Part shown: piece by piece, positions 1 to 15,318 of the stretch | How the letters are laid out: the number at the start of each line of letters is the position of its first letter | How positions within the stretch are numbered: position 1 is the first letter of the stretch | Assembly: GCF_009727155.1 (NCBI RefSeq) | Contig: NZ_WNWM01000002.1 | Location: forward strand, 2,728,001-2,792,000 | Reading direction: 5' to 3' | From: Pseudoduganella dura | GTDB taxonomy: Bacteria > Pseudomonadota > Gammaproteobacteria > Burkholderiales > Burkholderiaceae_D | DNA length: 64,000 nucleotides | Translations under genes and position numbers: made by a program | The notes under the pieces: model-generated | What the model was told of the DNA's origin: nothing | What the model saw: the letters and a program-made list of their open reading frames with translations, nothing else | Databases searched by the model: none

Positions 1-2050
<2,050 letters not shown>

Positions 2051-2052
2051 GT

Positions 2053-2070
2053 ATCACTCCAGGTAGTGAT
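2053..2070 (-). promoter_or_regulatory. Small hairpin overlapping the rpoC ribosome-binding site
   Basis: Perfect 6-bp inverted repeat (ATCACT/AGTGAT, 6-nt loop) just 5' of the rpoC ATG. The GGAG Shine-Dalgarno sequence is split between loop and 3' arm. In mRNA it could limit ribosome access to rpoC. The pairing is visible; the regulatory role is inference. Confidence 0.4.
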
Positions 2071-2084
2071 GAATTCTTGAAGTT

Positions 2085-2113
2085 GCCCGGCCGGCGTTCT
2101 GCGCCGGCCGGGC
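2085..2113 (-). promoter_or_regulatory. GC-rich hairpin in the rpoB-rpoC spacer
   Basis: Inverted repeat with 12-bp arms (GCCCGGCCGGCG and its complement, 5-nt apex) directly after the rpoB stop. No U-tract follows on the minus strand, so an intrinsic terminator is unlikely. An mRNA-stabilising or processing structure is more likely. Confidence 0.5.
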
Positions 2114-2123
2114 TGCGTGCGGC

Positions 2124-6239
<4,116 letters not shown>

Positions 6240-6474
6240 TCCGTGAGTGACAGGAAAGGGTAGAAAATTCAGGTTTCGGCTTGTATGCTTGCAATCAGTG
6301 GAACTGGACTGGGCTTACAGGCGAAACCTCAAGGCACTACCTTCTCTCCGTCGGGACTAGGGGTACGGCGGACGGGTACGGCTTGGGTACAACGGCATTA
6401 CTGGTACAACTTACCTGCATACAAACATGCTGTTTGCAAACTGGTACTGCTTAAATACTCCGGAGACGACAAAG

Positions 6475-6525
6475 GAGCCAAAGCCGGCCCTCCCCCTTCG
6501 AGAGGGAGGGCCAGTGCTTTGGCTC
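6475..6525 (-). promoter_or_regulatory. Long two-part hairpin between rplL and rpoB (attenuator or RNase III site candidate)
   Basis: In the 318-nt spacer an outer 10-bp stem (GAGCCAAAGC/GCTTTGGCTC, 6475-6484 with 6516-6525) encloses an inner 9-bp stem (GGCCCTCCC/GGGAGGGCC, 6486-6494 with 6504-6512). Only a short U-run follows on the minus strand. In E. coli the rplL-rpoB spacer holds an attenuator and an RNase III processing site, and this structure sits at the equivalent place. The pairing is visible; the function is by analogy. No gene is seen elsewhere in 6240-6558. Confidence 0.65.
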
Positions 6526-6558
6526 AGGCGCTAAATGATACCGGCGCCAATAATACTA

Positions 6559-6933
6559 TTACTTCAGCTCGGCCTTGGCGCCTGCATCTTCCAGCTTTTT
6601 CTTGCCGGCTTCAGCGTCAGCTTTCGACAGGGCTTCCTTGACGGTCTTCGGTGCGCCATCGACCACGTCTTTGGCTTCTTTCAGGCCCAGACCGGTGATT
6701 TCACGAACAGCCTTGATGACGCCGACTTTGTTCGCGCCGATTTCGGTCAGCACCAGGTTGAATTCGGTCTGTTCTTCAACAGCAGCTGCAGCAGCGCCGC
6801 CGCCAGCAGCTGGAGCCGACAGAGCAGCTGCCGACACGCCGAATTTCTCTTCGAATGCCTTGACCAGTTCATTCAGTTCCAGGACGGTCAGATTGCCAAC
6901 CGCTTCCAGGATGTCGTCTTTGCTAATTGCCAT
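6559..6933 (-). CDS. rplL: 50S ribosomal protein L7/L12
   Basis: 124-residue stalk protein that recruits elongation factors to the ribosome. The N-terminal dimerisation domain ([20 protein letters not shown]) is followed by an Ala/Gly/Pro-rich hinge (about residues 39-52) and the globular C-terminal domain with [16 protein letters not shown]. It lies 65 nt downstream of rplJ in the rplJL unit. The length and all landmark segments are typical. Confidence 0.99.
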   Translation of the reverse strand: MAISKDDILEAVGNLTVLELNELVKAFEEKFGVSAAALSAPAAGGGAAAAAVEEQTEFNLVLTEIGANKVGVIKAVREITGLGLKEAKDVVDGAPKTVKEALSKADAEAGKKKLEDAGAKAELK

Positions 6934-6998
6934 TTGAAACTCCTAATAGATTTGTATGCTTACAGATTGATTACTTGACTAAGAACAGCTGGCTGCTA

Positions 6999-7544
6999 TT
7001 AAGCGGCTGGAGCTTCTTCGGCTGCGGGAGCAGCTTCGGCAGCTGGGGCTTCGGTGCCCTCGCTGTTCTTGGCTGCCAGGGCAGCCAGACCACGTGCAAA
7101 GCCGGAAACCGGTGCCAGCCAGACGCCTGCCAGCTGGGCCAGCAGAACTTCACGGCTAGGAATATTCGCCAGTGCGGACACGCCAGCTACGTCGAGCTGC
7201 TTGCCTGCAAAGTTACCTGCCTTGACAACCAGTTTGTCGTTGGTTTTCGCGAAGTCGGAAATGACTTTCGCGGCGGCCACGGCATCATCCGAGATCGAGT
7301 AGATCAGCGGACCGGTCATTGCGTCGGACAGGTTGGCGAACGGCGTGCCTTCGACAGCGCGGCGAGCCAGCGTGTTCTTCAGAACACGCAGGTACACGCC
7401 CTGGGCACGTGCGGTTGCACGGAGTTTCGTCAAGTGAGCAACCTGGATGCCACGGTACTCAGCCACGACGATCGTTTGCGCAGATGCTACTTTTGCGGAA
7501 ACTTCGGCGACGACGGCCTTTTTGTCATTCAGATTGAGACCCAC
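6999..7544 (-). CDS. rplJ: 50S ribosomal protein L10 (GTG start)
   Basis: 181-residue L10, the stalk base that binds L7/L12 dimers and 23S rRNA. The start is taken as GTG at 7542-7544 because AAGGAG lies 8 nt upstream and the protein then begins [19 protein letters not shown], the conserved L10 N-terminus. An in-frame ATG 51 nt further upstream would add a non-conserved extension and lies inside the leader. The C-terminal Ala/Glu-rich tail is usual. The upstream 252-nt leader is where L10-L12 feedback on translation is expected. Confidence 0.97.
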   Translation of the reverse strand: MGLNLNDKKAVVAEVSAKVASAQTIVVAEYRGIQVAHLTKLRATARAQGVYLRVLKNTLARRAVEGTPFANLSDAMTGPLIYSISDDAVAAAKVISDFAKTNDKLVVKAGNFAGKQLDVAGVSALANIPSREVLLAQLAGVWLAPVSGFARGLAALAAKNSEGTEAPAAEAAPAAEEAPAA

Positions 7545-7551
7545 GGTCAAT

Positions 7552-7720
7552 CTCCTTAAAAGATGCGGAAAAATTTCCACATCGGTTTCGAACAACGGCG
7601 TCCGAGGTTAGGAGTCCAATGGACTGCAAAACTTGTTCGGGTACACCATCTGCGTTGGGGACCATCGCTGATCATTAACCGGAAACCTGCCTGCTGCTCC
7701 CGGCCCAACGGTCTTTGATT
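7552..7720 (-). promoter_or_regulatory. Probable L10 leader (autoregulatory 5' region of rplJL)
   Basis: The 252-nt gap between rplA and rplJ has no gene. The part next to rplJ is rich in short complementary segments and ends in the AAGGAG used by the GTG start. In many bacteria the L10(L12)4 complex binds an rRNA-like fold here and represses rplJL translation. Placement is certain; the exact fold and limits were not derived. Confidence 0.45.
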
Positions 7721-7796
7721 GCCTGCCAGGCACGTTCGTACCTGACAGCCCAAAGATGCGCCTCATGCCCGTTTGACGAGCACGAGGACTTGATTC

Positions 7797-8492
7797 TTAA
7801 GCAGCCAGCGTGCCGTGATCGACGCGCAGGCCTGCGCCCATCGTCGACGACAGCGAGACCTTGCGCAGGTACACGCCTTTCGACGAGGCCGGCTTGGCCT
7901 TGTTCAGGGCTTCGATCAGGGCAACCAGGTTGCTCTTCAGATCGGCATCGCTGAACGATTTACGGCCGATAGTGGCGTGGATGATACCTGCCTTGTCGGT
8001 ACGGTACTGGACCTGGCCGGCTTTCGCGTTTTTCACGGCGGTAGCGACGTCAGGGGTAACAGTGCCGACCTTCGGGTTAGGCATCAGGCCGCGCGGGCCC
8101 AGGATCTGGCCCAGTGTACCGACGATACGCATGGTGTCAGGCGAAGCGATCACGATGTCGAACGGCATGTCGCCGGCCTTCACGCGTTCCGCCAGGTCTT
8201 CCATGCCGACCACGTCGGCGCCGGCTGCCTTGGCAGCTTCAGCCTTTTCGCCAGAAGCGAACACGGCCACGCGAACGGTCTTGCCGGTGCCTGCTGGCAG
8301 CACGACGGAACCGCGAACGACCTGGTCCGACTTCTTCGGATCCACGCCCAGCTGAACCGACACGTCGATCGATTCGTTGAACTTGGCCGTGGCCAGTTCC
8401 TTGACCAGCGATACGGCGTTGTCGAACGGGTACACTTTGGTACGGTCTACTTTAGCCTTGATGGCTTGTGCGCGCTTGGACAGTTTTGCCAT
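7797..8492 (-). CDS. rplA: 50S ribosomal protein L1
   Basis: 231-residue L1 of the mobile L1 stalk. It starts [17 protein letters not shown] and includes the conserved [17 protein letters not shown] segment (seen as [15 protein letters not shown]) and [13 protein letters not shown]. The ATG is 2 nt after the rplK stop, indicating translational coupling. L1 represses rplKA translation in many bacteria; no L1-binding structure was delineated here. Confidence 0.99.
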   Translation of the reverse strand: MAKLSKRAQAIKAKVDRTKVYPFDNAVSLVKELATAKFNESIDVSVQLGVDPKKSDQVVRGSVVLPAGTGKTVRVAVFASGEKAEAAKAAGADVVGMEDLAERVKAGDMPFDIVIASPDTMRIVGTLGQILGPRGLMPNPKVGTVTPDVATAVKNAKAGQVQYRTDKAGIIHATIGRKSFSDADLKSNLVALIEALNKAKPASSKGVYLRKVSLSSTMGAGLRVDHGTLAA

Positions 8493-8494
8493 GA

Positions 8495-8926
8495 TCAGAT
8501 GCCCTCAACGGTGATGCCCATCGAACGTGCCGAGCCAGCGATGGTGCGCACAGCGGCTTCCATGTCGGCGGCGGTCAGGTCCGGGGTTTTCAGTTTTGCG
8601 ATTTCTTCCGCTTGGGCACGGGTCAGCGTGCCGACCTTGTCGGTATGCGGCTTCGGCGAACCTTTTTGCACGCCAGCGTGCTTCTTGATCAGGAACGTTG
8701 CCGGCGGGGTCTTCATCACGAAGGTGAACGACTTGTCCGCGAAGGCGGTGATCACCACCGGAATCGGCATGCCTGGCTCGAGGCCTTGCGTCTGGGCGTT
8801 GAACGCCTTGCAGAATTCCATGATGTTCAGGCCGCGCTGACCCAGTGCCGGGCCGATCGGAGGAGACGGGTTTGCCTTACCAGCTGGTACTTGCAGCTTG
8901 ATAAAGCCAATGATTTTCTTTGCCAT
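8495..8926 (-). CDS. rplK: 50S ribosomal protein L11
   Basis: 143-residue L11 of the GTPase-associated centre. The N-terminal domain begins [20 protein letters not shown] and has the Pro-rich [15 protein letters not shown] stretch. The C-terminal rRNA-binding domain includes [13 protein letters not shown]. First gene of the rplKA pair, about 100 nt after nusG. Length is as expected. Confidence 0.99.
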   Translation of the reverse strand: MAKKIIGFIKLQVPAGKANPSPPIGPALGQRGLNIMEFCKAFNAQTQGLEPGMPIPVVITAFADKSFTFVMKTPPATFLIKKHAGVQKGSPKPHTDKVGTLTRAQAEEIAKLKTPDLTAADMEAAVRTIAGSARSMGITVEGI

Positions 8927-9027
8927 GATGGCTTCCTATCGTTGGATTTGAGTGGTAGCGCCCCGCCGGTACTTCATGGCAGGGCTCCTCGTACGGATTG
9001 AACGCTCCGTTGGGCGTGGTGAACAGG

Positions 9028-9651
9028 TCAGACCTTCTCGACCTGCCCGAATTCGAGTTCGACGGGGGTGGCGCGACCGAAGATGGTGACGGAGACGCGC
9101 ACTTTGGACTTCTCGTAATTGACTTCTTCGACATTGCCGTTGAAATCGGTGAACGGACCATCCTTGATGCGGACCTGTTCGCCCACTTCGTACAGCACTT
9201 TCGGCCGTGGCTTCTCGACACCTTCCTGCATCTGCGTCATGATCTTTTCGATCTCGCGTGCGGGAATCGGCGTCGGCTTGTTCGACTTGCCGCCGATGAA
9301 GCCGGTGACCTTGGCGGTATTCTTCACCAGGTGCCACGTTTCGTCCGTCATTTCCATTTCAACCAGCACATAGCCCGGGAAGAAACGGCGTTCGGTCACG
9401 GATTTCTGACCGTTCTTTACTTCGACAACTTCTTCGGTCGGCACCAGGATCTGGCCGAACTGTTCCTGCATGCCGGCGCGTTCGACGCGCTCAGTCAGTG
9501 CACGCTGCACGCTCTTTTCCATGCCGGAATAAGCATGCACAACGTACCAGCGCTTGTTGCTGACTGGCACGCTGACTGGAGCAGCCGTCTCTCCTGCCGG
9601 AGCATCTGGCGCCGGAGCGCCAGTTACGTCGTCTTGCACGTTATCGCTCAT
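9028..9651 (-). CDS. nusG: Transcription termination/antitermination protein NusG
   Basis: 207 residues: a short acidic/Pro-Ala extension (about 1-30), then the NGN domain ([20 protein letters not shown]) and a C-terminal KOW domain ([19 protein letters not shown]). It couples RNA polymerase to Rho or ribosomal S10. Its ATG immediately follows the secE stop with no gap. Slightly longer than E. coli NusG (181) because of the N-terminal tail, a feature often seen in Burkholderiales. Confidence 0.98.
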   Translation of the reverse strand: MSDNVQDDVTGAPAPDAPAGETAAPVSVPVSNKRWYVVHAYSGMEKSVQRALTERVERAGMQEQFGQILVPTEEVVEVKNGQKSVTERRFFPGYVLVEMEMTDETWHLVKNTAKVTGFIGGKSNKPTPIPAREIEKIMTQMQEGVEKPRPKVLYEVGEQVRIKDGPFTDFNGNVEEVNYEKSKVRVSVTIFGRATPVELEFGQVEKV

Positions 9652-10035
9652 TTAATTTTTCCAGCCCAGAATCAAGTCGTACAACAGGAACTCAAGCAGC
9701 TTATCCGTTCCCCAGAGGAACATCGCCATCACCACGACAAACGCAAACACGATCAGCGTGATCTGCGTGGCTTCCTTGCGCGTAGGCCAGACGACTTTCT
9801 TCGTTTCGCGAACAGCTTCTTTCGAGAAATTGATGAAGTCACGGCCGGTGGCGGAGGTGTAGGCAATGCCGACGGAAATAAGCAAACCAACCACAAGCGC
9901 GGATGCCCGCACCAGGGTTGGTTGACCTGCCAGGTAGAAGAACCCGACTACGCCTGCAATCGCTGCAACCACCGCCAGCACGACTTTCAGCTTGTCGCCG
10001 CTCGTGCCAACGGTTTGCACGGATTGATTAGACAT
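9652..10035 (-). CDS. secE: Preprotein translocase subunit SecE
   Basis: 127-residue inner-membrane subunit of SecYEG. Three hydrophobic segments are visible (about residues 17-36, 43-60 and 92-112). The conserved amphipathic helix FSKEAVRETKKVVWPTRKEA lies before the last segment. The secE-nusG pairing is standard, and it directly follows tRNA-Trp in the transcript. Confidence 0.98.
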   Translation of the reverse strand: MSNQSVQTVGTSGDKLKVVLAVVAAIAGVVGFFYLAGQPTLVRASALVVGLLISVGIAYTSATGRDFINFSKEAVRETKKVVWPTRKEATQITLIVFAFVVVMAMFLWGTDKLLEFLLYDLILGWKN

Positions 10036-10071
10036 TCGTTTTTACTTTCGGTGCCCTGCACCAGAATTCGG

Positions 10072-10147
10072 TGGCAGGGGCGGAGGGCATCGAACCCCCA
10101 ACCTTCGGTTTTGGAGACCGACGCTCTGCCAATTGAGCTACGCCCCT
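10072..10147 (-). tRNA. trnW: tRNA-Trp (CCA anticodon)
   Basis: 76 nt including an encoded CCA end. The acceptor stem AGGGGCG/CGCCCCT pairs fully, the anticodon loop carries CCA, and the T-loop GGTTCGATGCC is canonical. It lies between tuf and secE, the conserved place for tRNA-Trp in proteobacteria. Confidence 0.97.
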
Positions 10148-10179
10148 ACGTAAAACTTACAGTGGAATCCGTAATTCTA

Positions 10180-10200
10180 GCACCCAACGTTGTTGGGTGC
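10180..10200 (-). promoter_or_regulatory. Hairpin and extended -10-like site between tuf and tRNA-Trp
   Basis: 8-bp inverted repeat (GCACCCAA/TTGGGTGC, 5-nt loop) with no U-tract. Its 3' edge on the minus strand continues into TGCTAGAAT, resembling an extended -10 element, but no good -35 is seen. It could be a tuf 3' processing hairpin, a secondary secE promoter, or both. Confidence 0.3.
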
Positions 10201-10240
10201 CAGTATTACTTGGCGGACTCTTTACTACTATTTACTGCTA

Positions 10241-11431
10241 TTAAGCGATGATCTTTGCAACGACACCGGCGCCGACGGTACGGCCGCCTTCACGGATTGC
10301 AAAGCGCAGGCCTTCTTCCATCGCGATCGGGGAGATCAGCTTGACGGTGATCGACACGTTGTCGCCCGGCATGACCATCTCTTTGTCCGCTGGCAGCTCG
10401 ATCGAGCCGGTCACGTCCGTCGTACGGAAGTAGAACTGTGGGCGATAGTTGTTGAAGAACGGGGTGTGACGGCCGCCTTCGTCTTTCGACAGAACATAGA
10501 TCTCGCCGGTGAAGTGGTTGTGCGGCTTGATCGAGCCTGGCTTGGCCAGAACCTGACCGCGCTGCACGTCTTCACGCTTGGTGCCGCGCAGCAGCAGGCC
10601 AACGTTGTCGCCGGCTTGACCCTGGTCCAGCAGCTTGCGGAACATTTCCACGCCGGTGCAGGTGGTCTTGACGGTGTCGATGATGCCGACGATTTCGATT
10701 TCTTCGCCGACTTTCACCACGCCGCGCTCGACACGACCGGTCACCACGGTACCGCGGCCGGAGATCGAGAACACGTCTTCCACAGGCATCAGGAAGGCGC
10801 CGTCCACAGCGCGCTCAGGCGTCGGGATGTAGGTGTCCAGGGCATCGGCCAGGCGGATGATGCACTCTTCGCCCATTTCGCCAGGCTGGCCTTCCAGGGC
10901 CATACGTGCCGAACCTTTGATGATCGGCAGGTCGTCGCCAGGGAACTCGTACTTCGACAGCAGCTCGCGCACTTCCATTTCGACCAGTTCCAGCAGTTCT
11001 GCATCGTCGACCAGGTCGCACTTATTCAGGAACACGATGATGTAAGGAACGCCAACCTGACGCGCCAGCAGGATGTGCTCGCGGGTCTGTGGCATCGGGC
11101 CGTCGGCCGCGGAGCACACCAGGATCGCGCCGTCCATCTGCGCAGCACCGGTAATCATGTTCTTGATGTAGTCGGCGTGGCCTGGGCAGTCAACGTGCGC
11201 GTAGTGACGGGCAGCGGTTTCGTACTCGACGTGCGCGGTGTTGATCGTGATGCCGCGTGCTTTTTCTTCCGGAGCAGCGTCGATCTGGTCGTAGGCTTTG
11301 GCTTCGCCGCCGAATTTCTTCGACAGTACGGTTGCGATTGCAGCGGTCAGGGTCGTCTTGCCATGGTCAACGTGACCGATGGTGCCGACGTTGACGTGCG
11401 GTTTGGTCCGCTCAAACTTACCTTTTGCCAT
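10241..11431 (-). CDS. tuf: Elongation factor Tu
   Basis: 396-residue GTPase that delivers aminoacyl-tRNA to the ribosome. G1 [10 protein letters not shown], the switch-II region [13 protein letters not shown] and NKCD are intact, followed by beta-barrel domains 2 and 3 ending [10 protein letters not shown]. It is preceded by tRNA-Tyr, -Gly and -Thr in the same transcript. A second tuf copy near rpsL/fusA is common in this group but lies outside the window. Confidence 0.99.
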   Translation of the reverse strand: MAKGKFERTKPHVNVGTIGHVDHGKTTLTAAIATVLSKKFGGEAKAYDQIDAAPEEKARGITINTAHVEYETAARHYAHVDCPGHADYIKNMITGAAQMDGAILVCSAADGPMPQTREHILLARQVGVPYIIVFLNKCDLVDDAELLELVEMEVRELLSKYEFPGDDLPIIKGSARMALEGQPGEMGEECIIRLADALDTYIPTPERAVDGAFLMPVEDVFSISGRGTVVTGRVERGVVKVGEEIEIVGIIDTVKTTCTGVEMFRKLLDQGQAGDNVGLLLRGTKREDVQRGQVLAKPGSIKPHNHFTGEIYVLSKDEGGRHTPFFNNYRPQFYFRTTDVTGSIELPADKEMVMPGDNVSITVKLISPIAMEEGLRFAIREGGRTVGAGVVAKIIA

Positions 11432-11516
11432 TTTAGACTCCTAACAATTTTTAAGATATTGCTGGGCACGCGCCCGACTGTCAGATTGGGTACTGATACT
11501 GCTGTCTGATGCTACC

Positions 11517-11534
11517 GCGCGGTGATCACCGCGC
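11517..11534. repeat. 18-bp perfect palindrome between tRNA-Thr and tuf
   Basis: GCGCGGTGATCACCGCGC is exactly self-complementary with no loop. It lies 9 nt beyond the encoded CCA of tRNA-Thr in the transcribed spacer. It may form the 3' trailer hairpin used in tRNA processing, or pair between strands as a protein site. Confidence 0.6.
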
Positions 11535-11543
11535 AGCGAATTC

Positions 11544-11618
<75 letters not shown>

Positions 11619-11662
11619 TTTTGTACTGCGATAGACTGTACTGCGACTGCAGCAAGGAAAAC

Positions 11663-11736
11663 TGGAGCGGGTGAAGGGAATCGAACCCTCGTCATAAGCT
11701 TGGAAGGCTTCAGCTCTACCATTGAGCTACACCCGC
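11663..11736 (-). tRNA. trnG: tRNA-Gly (UCC anticodon)
   Basis: 74 nt with encoded CCA. Acceptor GCGGGTG/CACCCGC pairs fully. The anticodon loop CTTCCAA gives UCC, and the T-arm contains GTTCGATTC. Second tRNA in the cluster. Confidence 0.96.
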
Positions 11737-11782
11737 GAGGTTCCGTTTCACTACATTGTCACTCAGCTTCCTTGCGAAAACT

Positions 11783-11868
11783 TGGTGGAGGGGACTGGAT
11801 TCGAACCAGTGTACTCATAAGAGGGCAGATTTACAGTCTGCTGCCTTTAACCACTCGGCCACCCCTCC
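11783..11868 (-). tRNA. trnY: tRNA-Tyr (GUA anticodon)
   Basis: 86 nt with encoded CCA and a long class II variable arm. The acceptor GGAGGGG/CCCCTCC pairs, and the anticodon loop CTGTAAA gives GUA. First gene after the promoter at 11883-11911. Confidence 0.97.
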
Positions 11869-11882
11869 GCGAGGAACCGCAG

Positions 11883-11911
11883 AGTATGAAGCATAAAATC
11901 AAAACTGTCAA
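11883..11911 (-). promoter_or_regulatory. Strong sigma70-type promoter of the tRNA-tuf operon
   Basis: On the minus strand a consensus -35 TTGACA (11906-11911) is separated by exactly 17 nt from a -10 CATACT (11883-11888). A GC-rich discriminator (CTGCGG) follows, typical of stringently controlled stable-RNA promoters. The inferred start lies about 10 nt before tRNA-Tyr. Confidence 0.82.
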
Positions 11912-11998
11912 CGCCTCGACACAAACACTTTGTATCGCGCAGCTAACTGCCTGCTTCGGGGCGAGATTGTAGCGGCTACCCGGAACAAAATGCAAGTG

Positions 11999-12028
11999 TT
12001 GTTTTTACGTTGCATGCTTTGCTATAGA
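11999..12028 (+). promoter_or_regulatory. Possible promoter for the GGDEF/EAL gene
   Basis: TATAGA (12023-12028) with a poor -35 TTGTTT (11999-12004) at 18-nt spacing, about 45 nt before the TTG start at 12075. It is divergent from the tRNA-tuf promoter. Weak evidence. Confidence 0.35.
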
Positions 12029-12074
12029 ATCTGCAAGTCAGCCGTTAGCCGGCCCACCCTGGAGCACCCCGATC

Positions 12075-15000
12075 TTGACTCTCCTTCAGCACCGCCTGCC
12101 GGCCAATCTGCTGCTGGCGGCTGCCTATGCCGCCACGGGCTGCGTGGGCCTGGAGCTGGCCGGCTCTCCCGGTTTCGCCACCCCGCTGTTCCTGCCCGCC
12201 GGCCTGGCGCTGGCCATGCTCGTCAGCGGCGGCCCGCGTCTGCTCCCCGGCGTGGTGCTCGGCGTACTGATCCTGAACCTTTATGCATTGCCGCGCGCGA
12301 CCGCGCTGCCGTCCACCACGCTGGCCACCGCCGTGCTGATACTGGTTGCCGCCGCCACGCTGCAAGCCTATGCCGGCATGCACGCGTTTGCCCGCTGGGT
12401 GCACCCCGCCGTCGGCGCCGGCCGCGATGTGCTGCGCTTTCTTACCCTGCCGCCGGCACTGGCGCTGATCAGCAGCACGCTGTCGCTGTGCGCCCTCGCC
12501 TTGCTGGGCGTGCTGCCGGTCGATGGCCTGGTGGCGAACTGGTTTACATGGTGGCTGGGCGATGCGCTGGGCATCCTGCTGGGCGCGCCGCTGGCCTGGA
12601 TCGCCTGCGGCCAGCCGCGCGCACTGTGGCGGCGGCGGCGGTGGACCGTCGGCGCGCCGCTGCTGGTCCTGGTGGCGCTGTTCCTGCTGATCTTCCTGCA
12701 GGTGCGCCGCTGGGAATCGCATCAGCAGATGCAGCAGGTGCAGCTGAAGGCGCAGCAGGCGTCGGACCTGCTGCAGGCAAAGCTGTCGGAACACGAGCGT
12801 TACCTGTTCGCCACTGCCAGCGGCATGAGCGGCTACAGTGACCATATCCGTCCAGAAATTTTCCGCAATATCGCGCAGGGCTACCGCGCGCGCCATCCCG
12901 AAATCCTCACGATGGGCTGGTTGAAGCCGCTGGCCGGGGCCGGCCGCGACGCCTTCGAGGCGTGGGCCCGGAAAACGGTCGATCCGACCTTCGCGATCCG
13001 CGCGCCGGACGCCGACGGTACGCTGCGGCCATCGCCGCAGCGGGACCGGTACGTGGTGGCCACTTATGCCGAGCCGCGCGGCAACCGCATCTACCTGGGG
13101 CTCGACATGCTGTCCGATTCCGTGCGCGCCGCGGCGGTATGGCAGGCGCTCGCGACCGGCGAGCCGACCGCCAGCGCGCCCATCAAGCTGACGCAGCCGC
13201 ACGAGAACCCGGGCGTCGTACTGCTGCAGGCGGTGCCTTCGGGCGGCAGCGCACCGCCGGGAGCCATCATGCTGCTCGCACTCGAACCGAGCGCTTACCT
13301 GGACAGCGTAATGCGCCAGGTCGGCTTCCCTCACCTGCTGGCCGACTTGCGCGACGAAGCCACCGGCCGTCCCCTGTCGCCGGCCTTCGTCGGCGCCGCG
13401 AACGAGCCGGCGCTCGAACGGTCGCTGAGCTTCGGCGGCCGCCAGTACCGGTTGACGCTGCGGCCCACGGCCGAGTACGTGGCCGGCCAGCGCATCTGGC
13501 AGAGCTGGACCGTGCTGGCCGCGGGCCTGACCCTGACCAGCCTGCTGGGCGGGCTGCTGCTGCTGACCAGCGGCGAACAGGCGGCGGGGCGTGCCCAGGT
13601 CGAGGCCGGCACTGCCCGGCTGCAGGAGCGCGAAGCACGGCTGCAGGCCATCCTGGAAAAGGCGGCGGACGCGATCCTGACGATTTCCACCGGCGGCACC
13701 CTGACCAGCGCCAACGTCGCCGCGGGCCGGCTGTTCGGCTATGCGCCGGACCTGATGTCCGGGCTGCCGCTGGCGCGGCTGCTGCCGGTCGCGGACGGCG
13801 ACACGCCGGCCGACCTGCTGCGCCGGATCGCCGCCGGCAACACGCGCGAACACGAAGCGACCGGCCTGCGCAGCGATGGCGCGGCCTTTCCGCTGGCCGT
13901 GTCGGTCAGCGAAGTGGAGCTGCCCGGCGAACACCTGTTCGTGGCCATCCTGCACGACCTGACGGAGCAGCGGCGCGCCCAGGCGCGGATCCATCGGCTG
14001 GCCCACCACGATCCGTTGACGGGCCTGGTCAACCGGCTGTCGCTGAACCTGCGCCTGGAGCAGGCGCTGGCACGGGCGCGCCGCCTGCAGGGCACGGTGG
14101 CAGTGATGTTCCTCGACCTGGATCATTTCAAGAAAATCAACGACACCCACGGCCACGAGACCGGCGACCAGTTGCTGCTGGCCGTGGCGGACCGGTTGCG
14201 CGAGCTGCTGGCGGACGTGGACACGATCGCCCGGCTGGGCGGCGACGAATTCATCGTCATCACCGGCTGCATGACACCGGACGACGCCGGCCACATGGCC
14301 GCCCGCATCGTCGACACGCTGGCGCGGCCGTATCCGCTGCAGGGCAAGGCGCTGCACAGCGGCACCAGTGTCGGCATCGCGATGTTCCCGGGCGACGGCG
14401 AGGATCCCGGCACGCTGCTGCGCCATGCGGACACCGCGATGTATGCCGCGAAAGGGAGCGGCCGCGGCCAGTTCCAGTTCTTCTCGCGCGAGATGAATGC
14501 CGCCACGCACGAGCGGTTGCTGCTGGAAAGCCGCCTGTGGCAGGCGTTGGAGCAGCAGGAGTTCGAGCTGTACCTGCAGCCGCAGATCGACCTGGCGAGC
14601 GGCGCCGTCATCGGCGCCGAGGCGCTGCTGCGCTGGCACCATCCCGAGCTGGGCACCGTGGGGCCGGACCGCTTCATTCCGATCGCCGAGGAATCCGGCC
14701 TGATCCTGCCGCTGGGCGAATGGGTGCTGCAACGGGCGATCGGGCTGCTCGGCCATTGGCAAACCATCGGCCTCGGCCACCTGCGGCTGGCCGTCAACCT
14801 CTCCGCCCGGCAGTGCCAGGGCCACGCGCTGCCGGCGCAGCTCGACCGGCTGCTGGCCGCCACCGGCGCCGATCCGGAGTTGCTGGAACTGGAGATCACC
14901 GAATCGGCCGCGATGCAGGACCCGGAGCACAGCCGCGCGTTGCTGCAGCAGTTGCGCGCGCGCGGCATCAGCGTGGCGATCGACGATTTCGGCACCGGCT

Positions 15001-15314
15001 ATTCGTCGCTGTCGTACCTGAAACTGTTCGAGCTGGACCGGATCAAGATCGACCGCGGCTTCGTCAAGGATATCGAGACCGATCCGAACGACGCGGCGAT
15101 CGTCAGCGCCACCATCGGGCTGGCCCATGCGCTGGGGCTGGAGGTGATCGCCGAGGGCGTGGAGACGGCGGCGCAGGCCGATTTCCTGCGCGCCCACCGC
15201 TGCGACGAAGCGCAGGGCTACCTGTTCGCGCGGCCGATGCCGGCGGCCGATTTCGAGCGCGCCGCCGGCGCCACGCTGGACGGGCCGGCGCGCGAATGCC
15301 TGGTGTTGTCCTGA
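12075..15314 (+). CDS. MASE1-CHASE-PAS-GGDEF-EAL membrane c-di-GMP enzyme
   Basis: 1079-residue inner-membrane signalling protein predicted to make and/or degrade c-di-GMP. Order: a multi-helix MASE1-like sensor (about 8-185), a further membrane helix (about 190-210), an extracytoplasmic CHASE-like region (about 220-440), a membrane helix (about 478-500), PAS (about 515-625), GGDEF (about 640-800) and EAL (about 815-1065). GGDEF at residues 722-726 is intact, but the RxxD product-inhibition site is absent (ADVD at that place). EAL at 849-851 and the downstream NLSARQ, EITES, DDFGTGYSSL, KIDR, EGVET and QGYLF motifs are intact, so phosphodiesterase activity is likely. The TTG start has GGAG 10 nt upstream. 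The convergent neighbour is a TPR response regulator. Dominant activity cannot be told from sequence. Confidence 0.93.
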   Translation: MTLLQHRLPANLLLAAAYAATGCVGLELAGSPGFATPLFLPAGLALAMLVSGGPRLLPGVVLGVLILNLYALPRATALPSTTLATAVLILVAAATLQAYAGMHAFARWVHPAVGAGRDVLRFLTLPPALALISSTLSLCALALLGVLPVDGLVANWFTWWLGDALGILLGAPLAWIACGQPRALWRRRRWTVGAPLLVLVALFLLIFLQVRRWESHQQMQQVQLKAQQASDLLQAKLSEHERYLFATASGMSGYSDHIRPEIFRNIAQGYRARHPEILTMGWLKPLAGAGRDAFEAWARKTVDPTFAIRAPDADGTLRPSPQRDRYVVATYAEPRGNRIYLGLDMLSDSVRAAAVWQALATGEPTASAPIKLTQPHENPGVVLLQAVPSGGSAPPGAIMLLALEPSAYLDSVMRQVGFPHLLADLRDEATGRPLSPAFVGAANEPALERSLSFGGRQYRLTLRPTAEYVAGQRIWQSWTVLAAGLTLTSLLGGLLLLTSGEQAAGRAQVEAGTARLQEREARLQAILEKAADAILTISTGGTLTSANVAAGRLFGYAPDLMSGLPLARLLPVADGDTPADLLRRIAAGNTREHEATGLRSDGAAFPLAVSVSEVELPGEHLFVAILHDLTEQRRAQARIHRLAHHDPLTGLVNRLSLNLRLEQALARARRLQGTVAVMFLDLDHFKKINDTHGHETGDQLLLAVADRLRELLADVDTIARLGGDEFIVITGCMTPDDAGHMAARIVDTLARPYPLQGKALHSGTSVGIAMFPGDGEDPGTLLRHADTAMYAAKGSGRGQFQFFSREMNAATHERLLLESRLWQALEQQEFELYLQPQIDLASGAVIGAEALLRWHHPELGTVGPDRFIPIAEESGLILPLGEWVLQRAIGLLGHWQTIGLGHLRLAVNLSARQCQGHALPAQLDRLLAATGADPELLELEITESAAMQDPEHSRALLQQLRARGISVAIDDFGTGYSSLSYLKLFELDRIKIDRGFVKDIETDPNDAAIVSATIGLAHALGLEVIAEGVETAAQADFLRAHRCDEAQGYLFARPMPAADFERAAGATLDGPARECLVLS

Positions 15315-15318
15315 CCGG

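Noticed and set aside
6285..6641. 118-codon plus-strand frame in the rplL-rpoB spacer
   Set aside because: It runs through the hairpin and into rplL antisense, with no ribosome-binding site or family resemblance.
12045..15197. A 1050-codon open frame antisense to the GGDEF/EAL gene, and an 878-codon frame on the same strand (12962-15598)
   Set aside because: Both are shadows of a gene with clear domains; their sequences are low-complexity Arg/Gln/Ala or Arg/Pro-rich.
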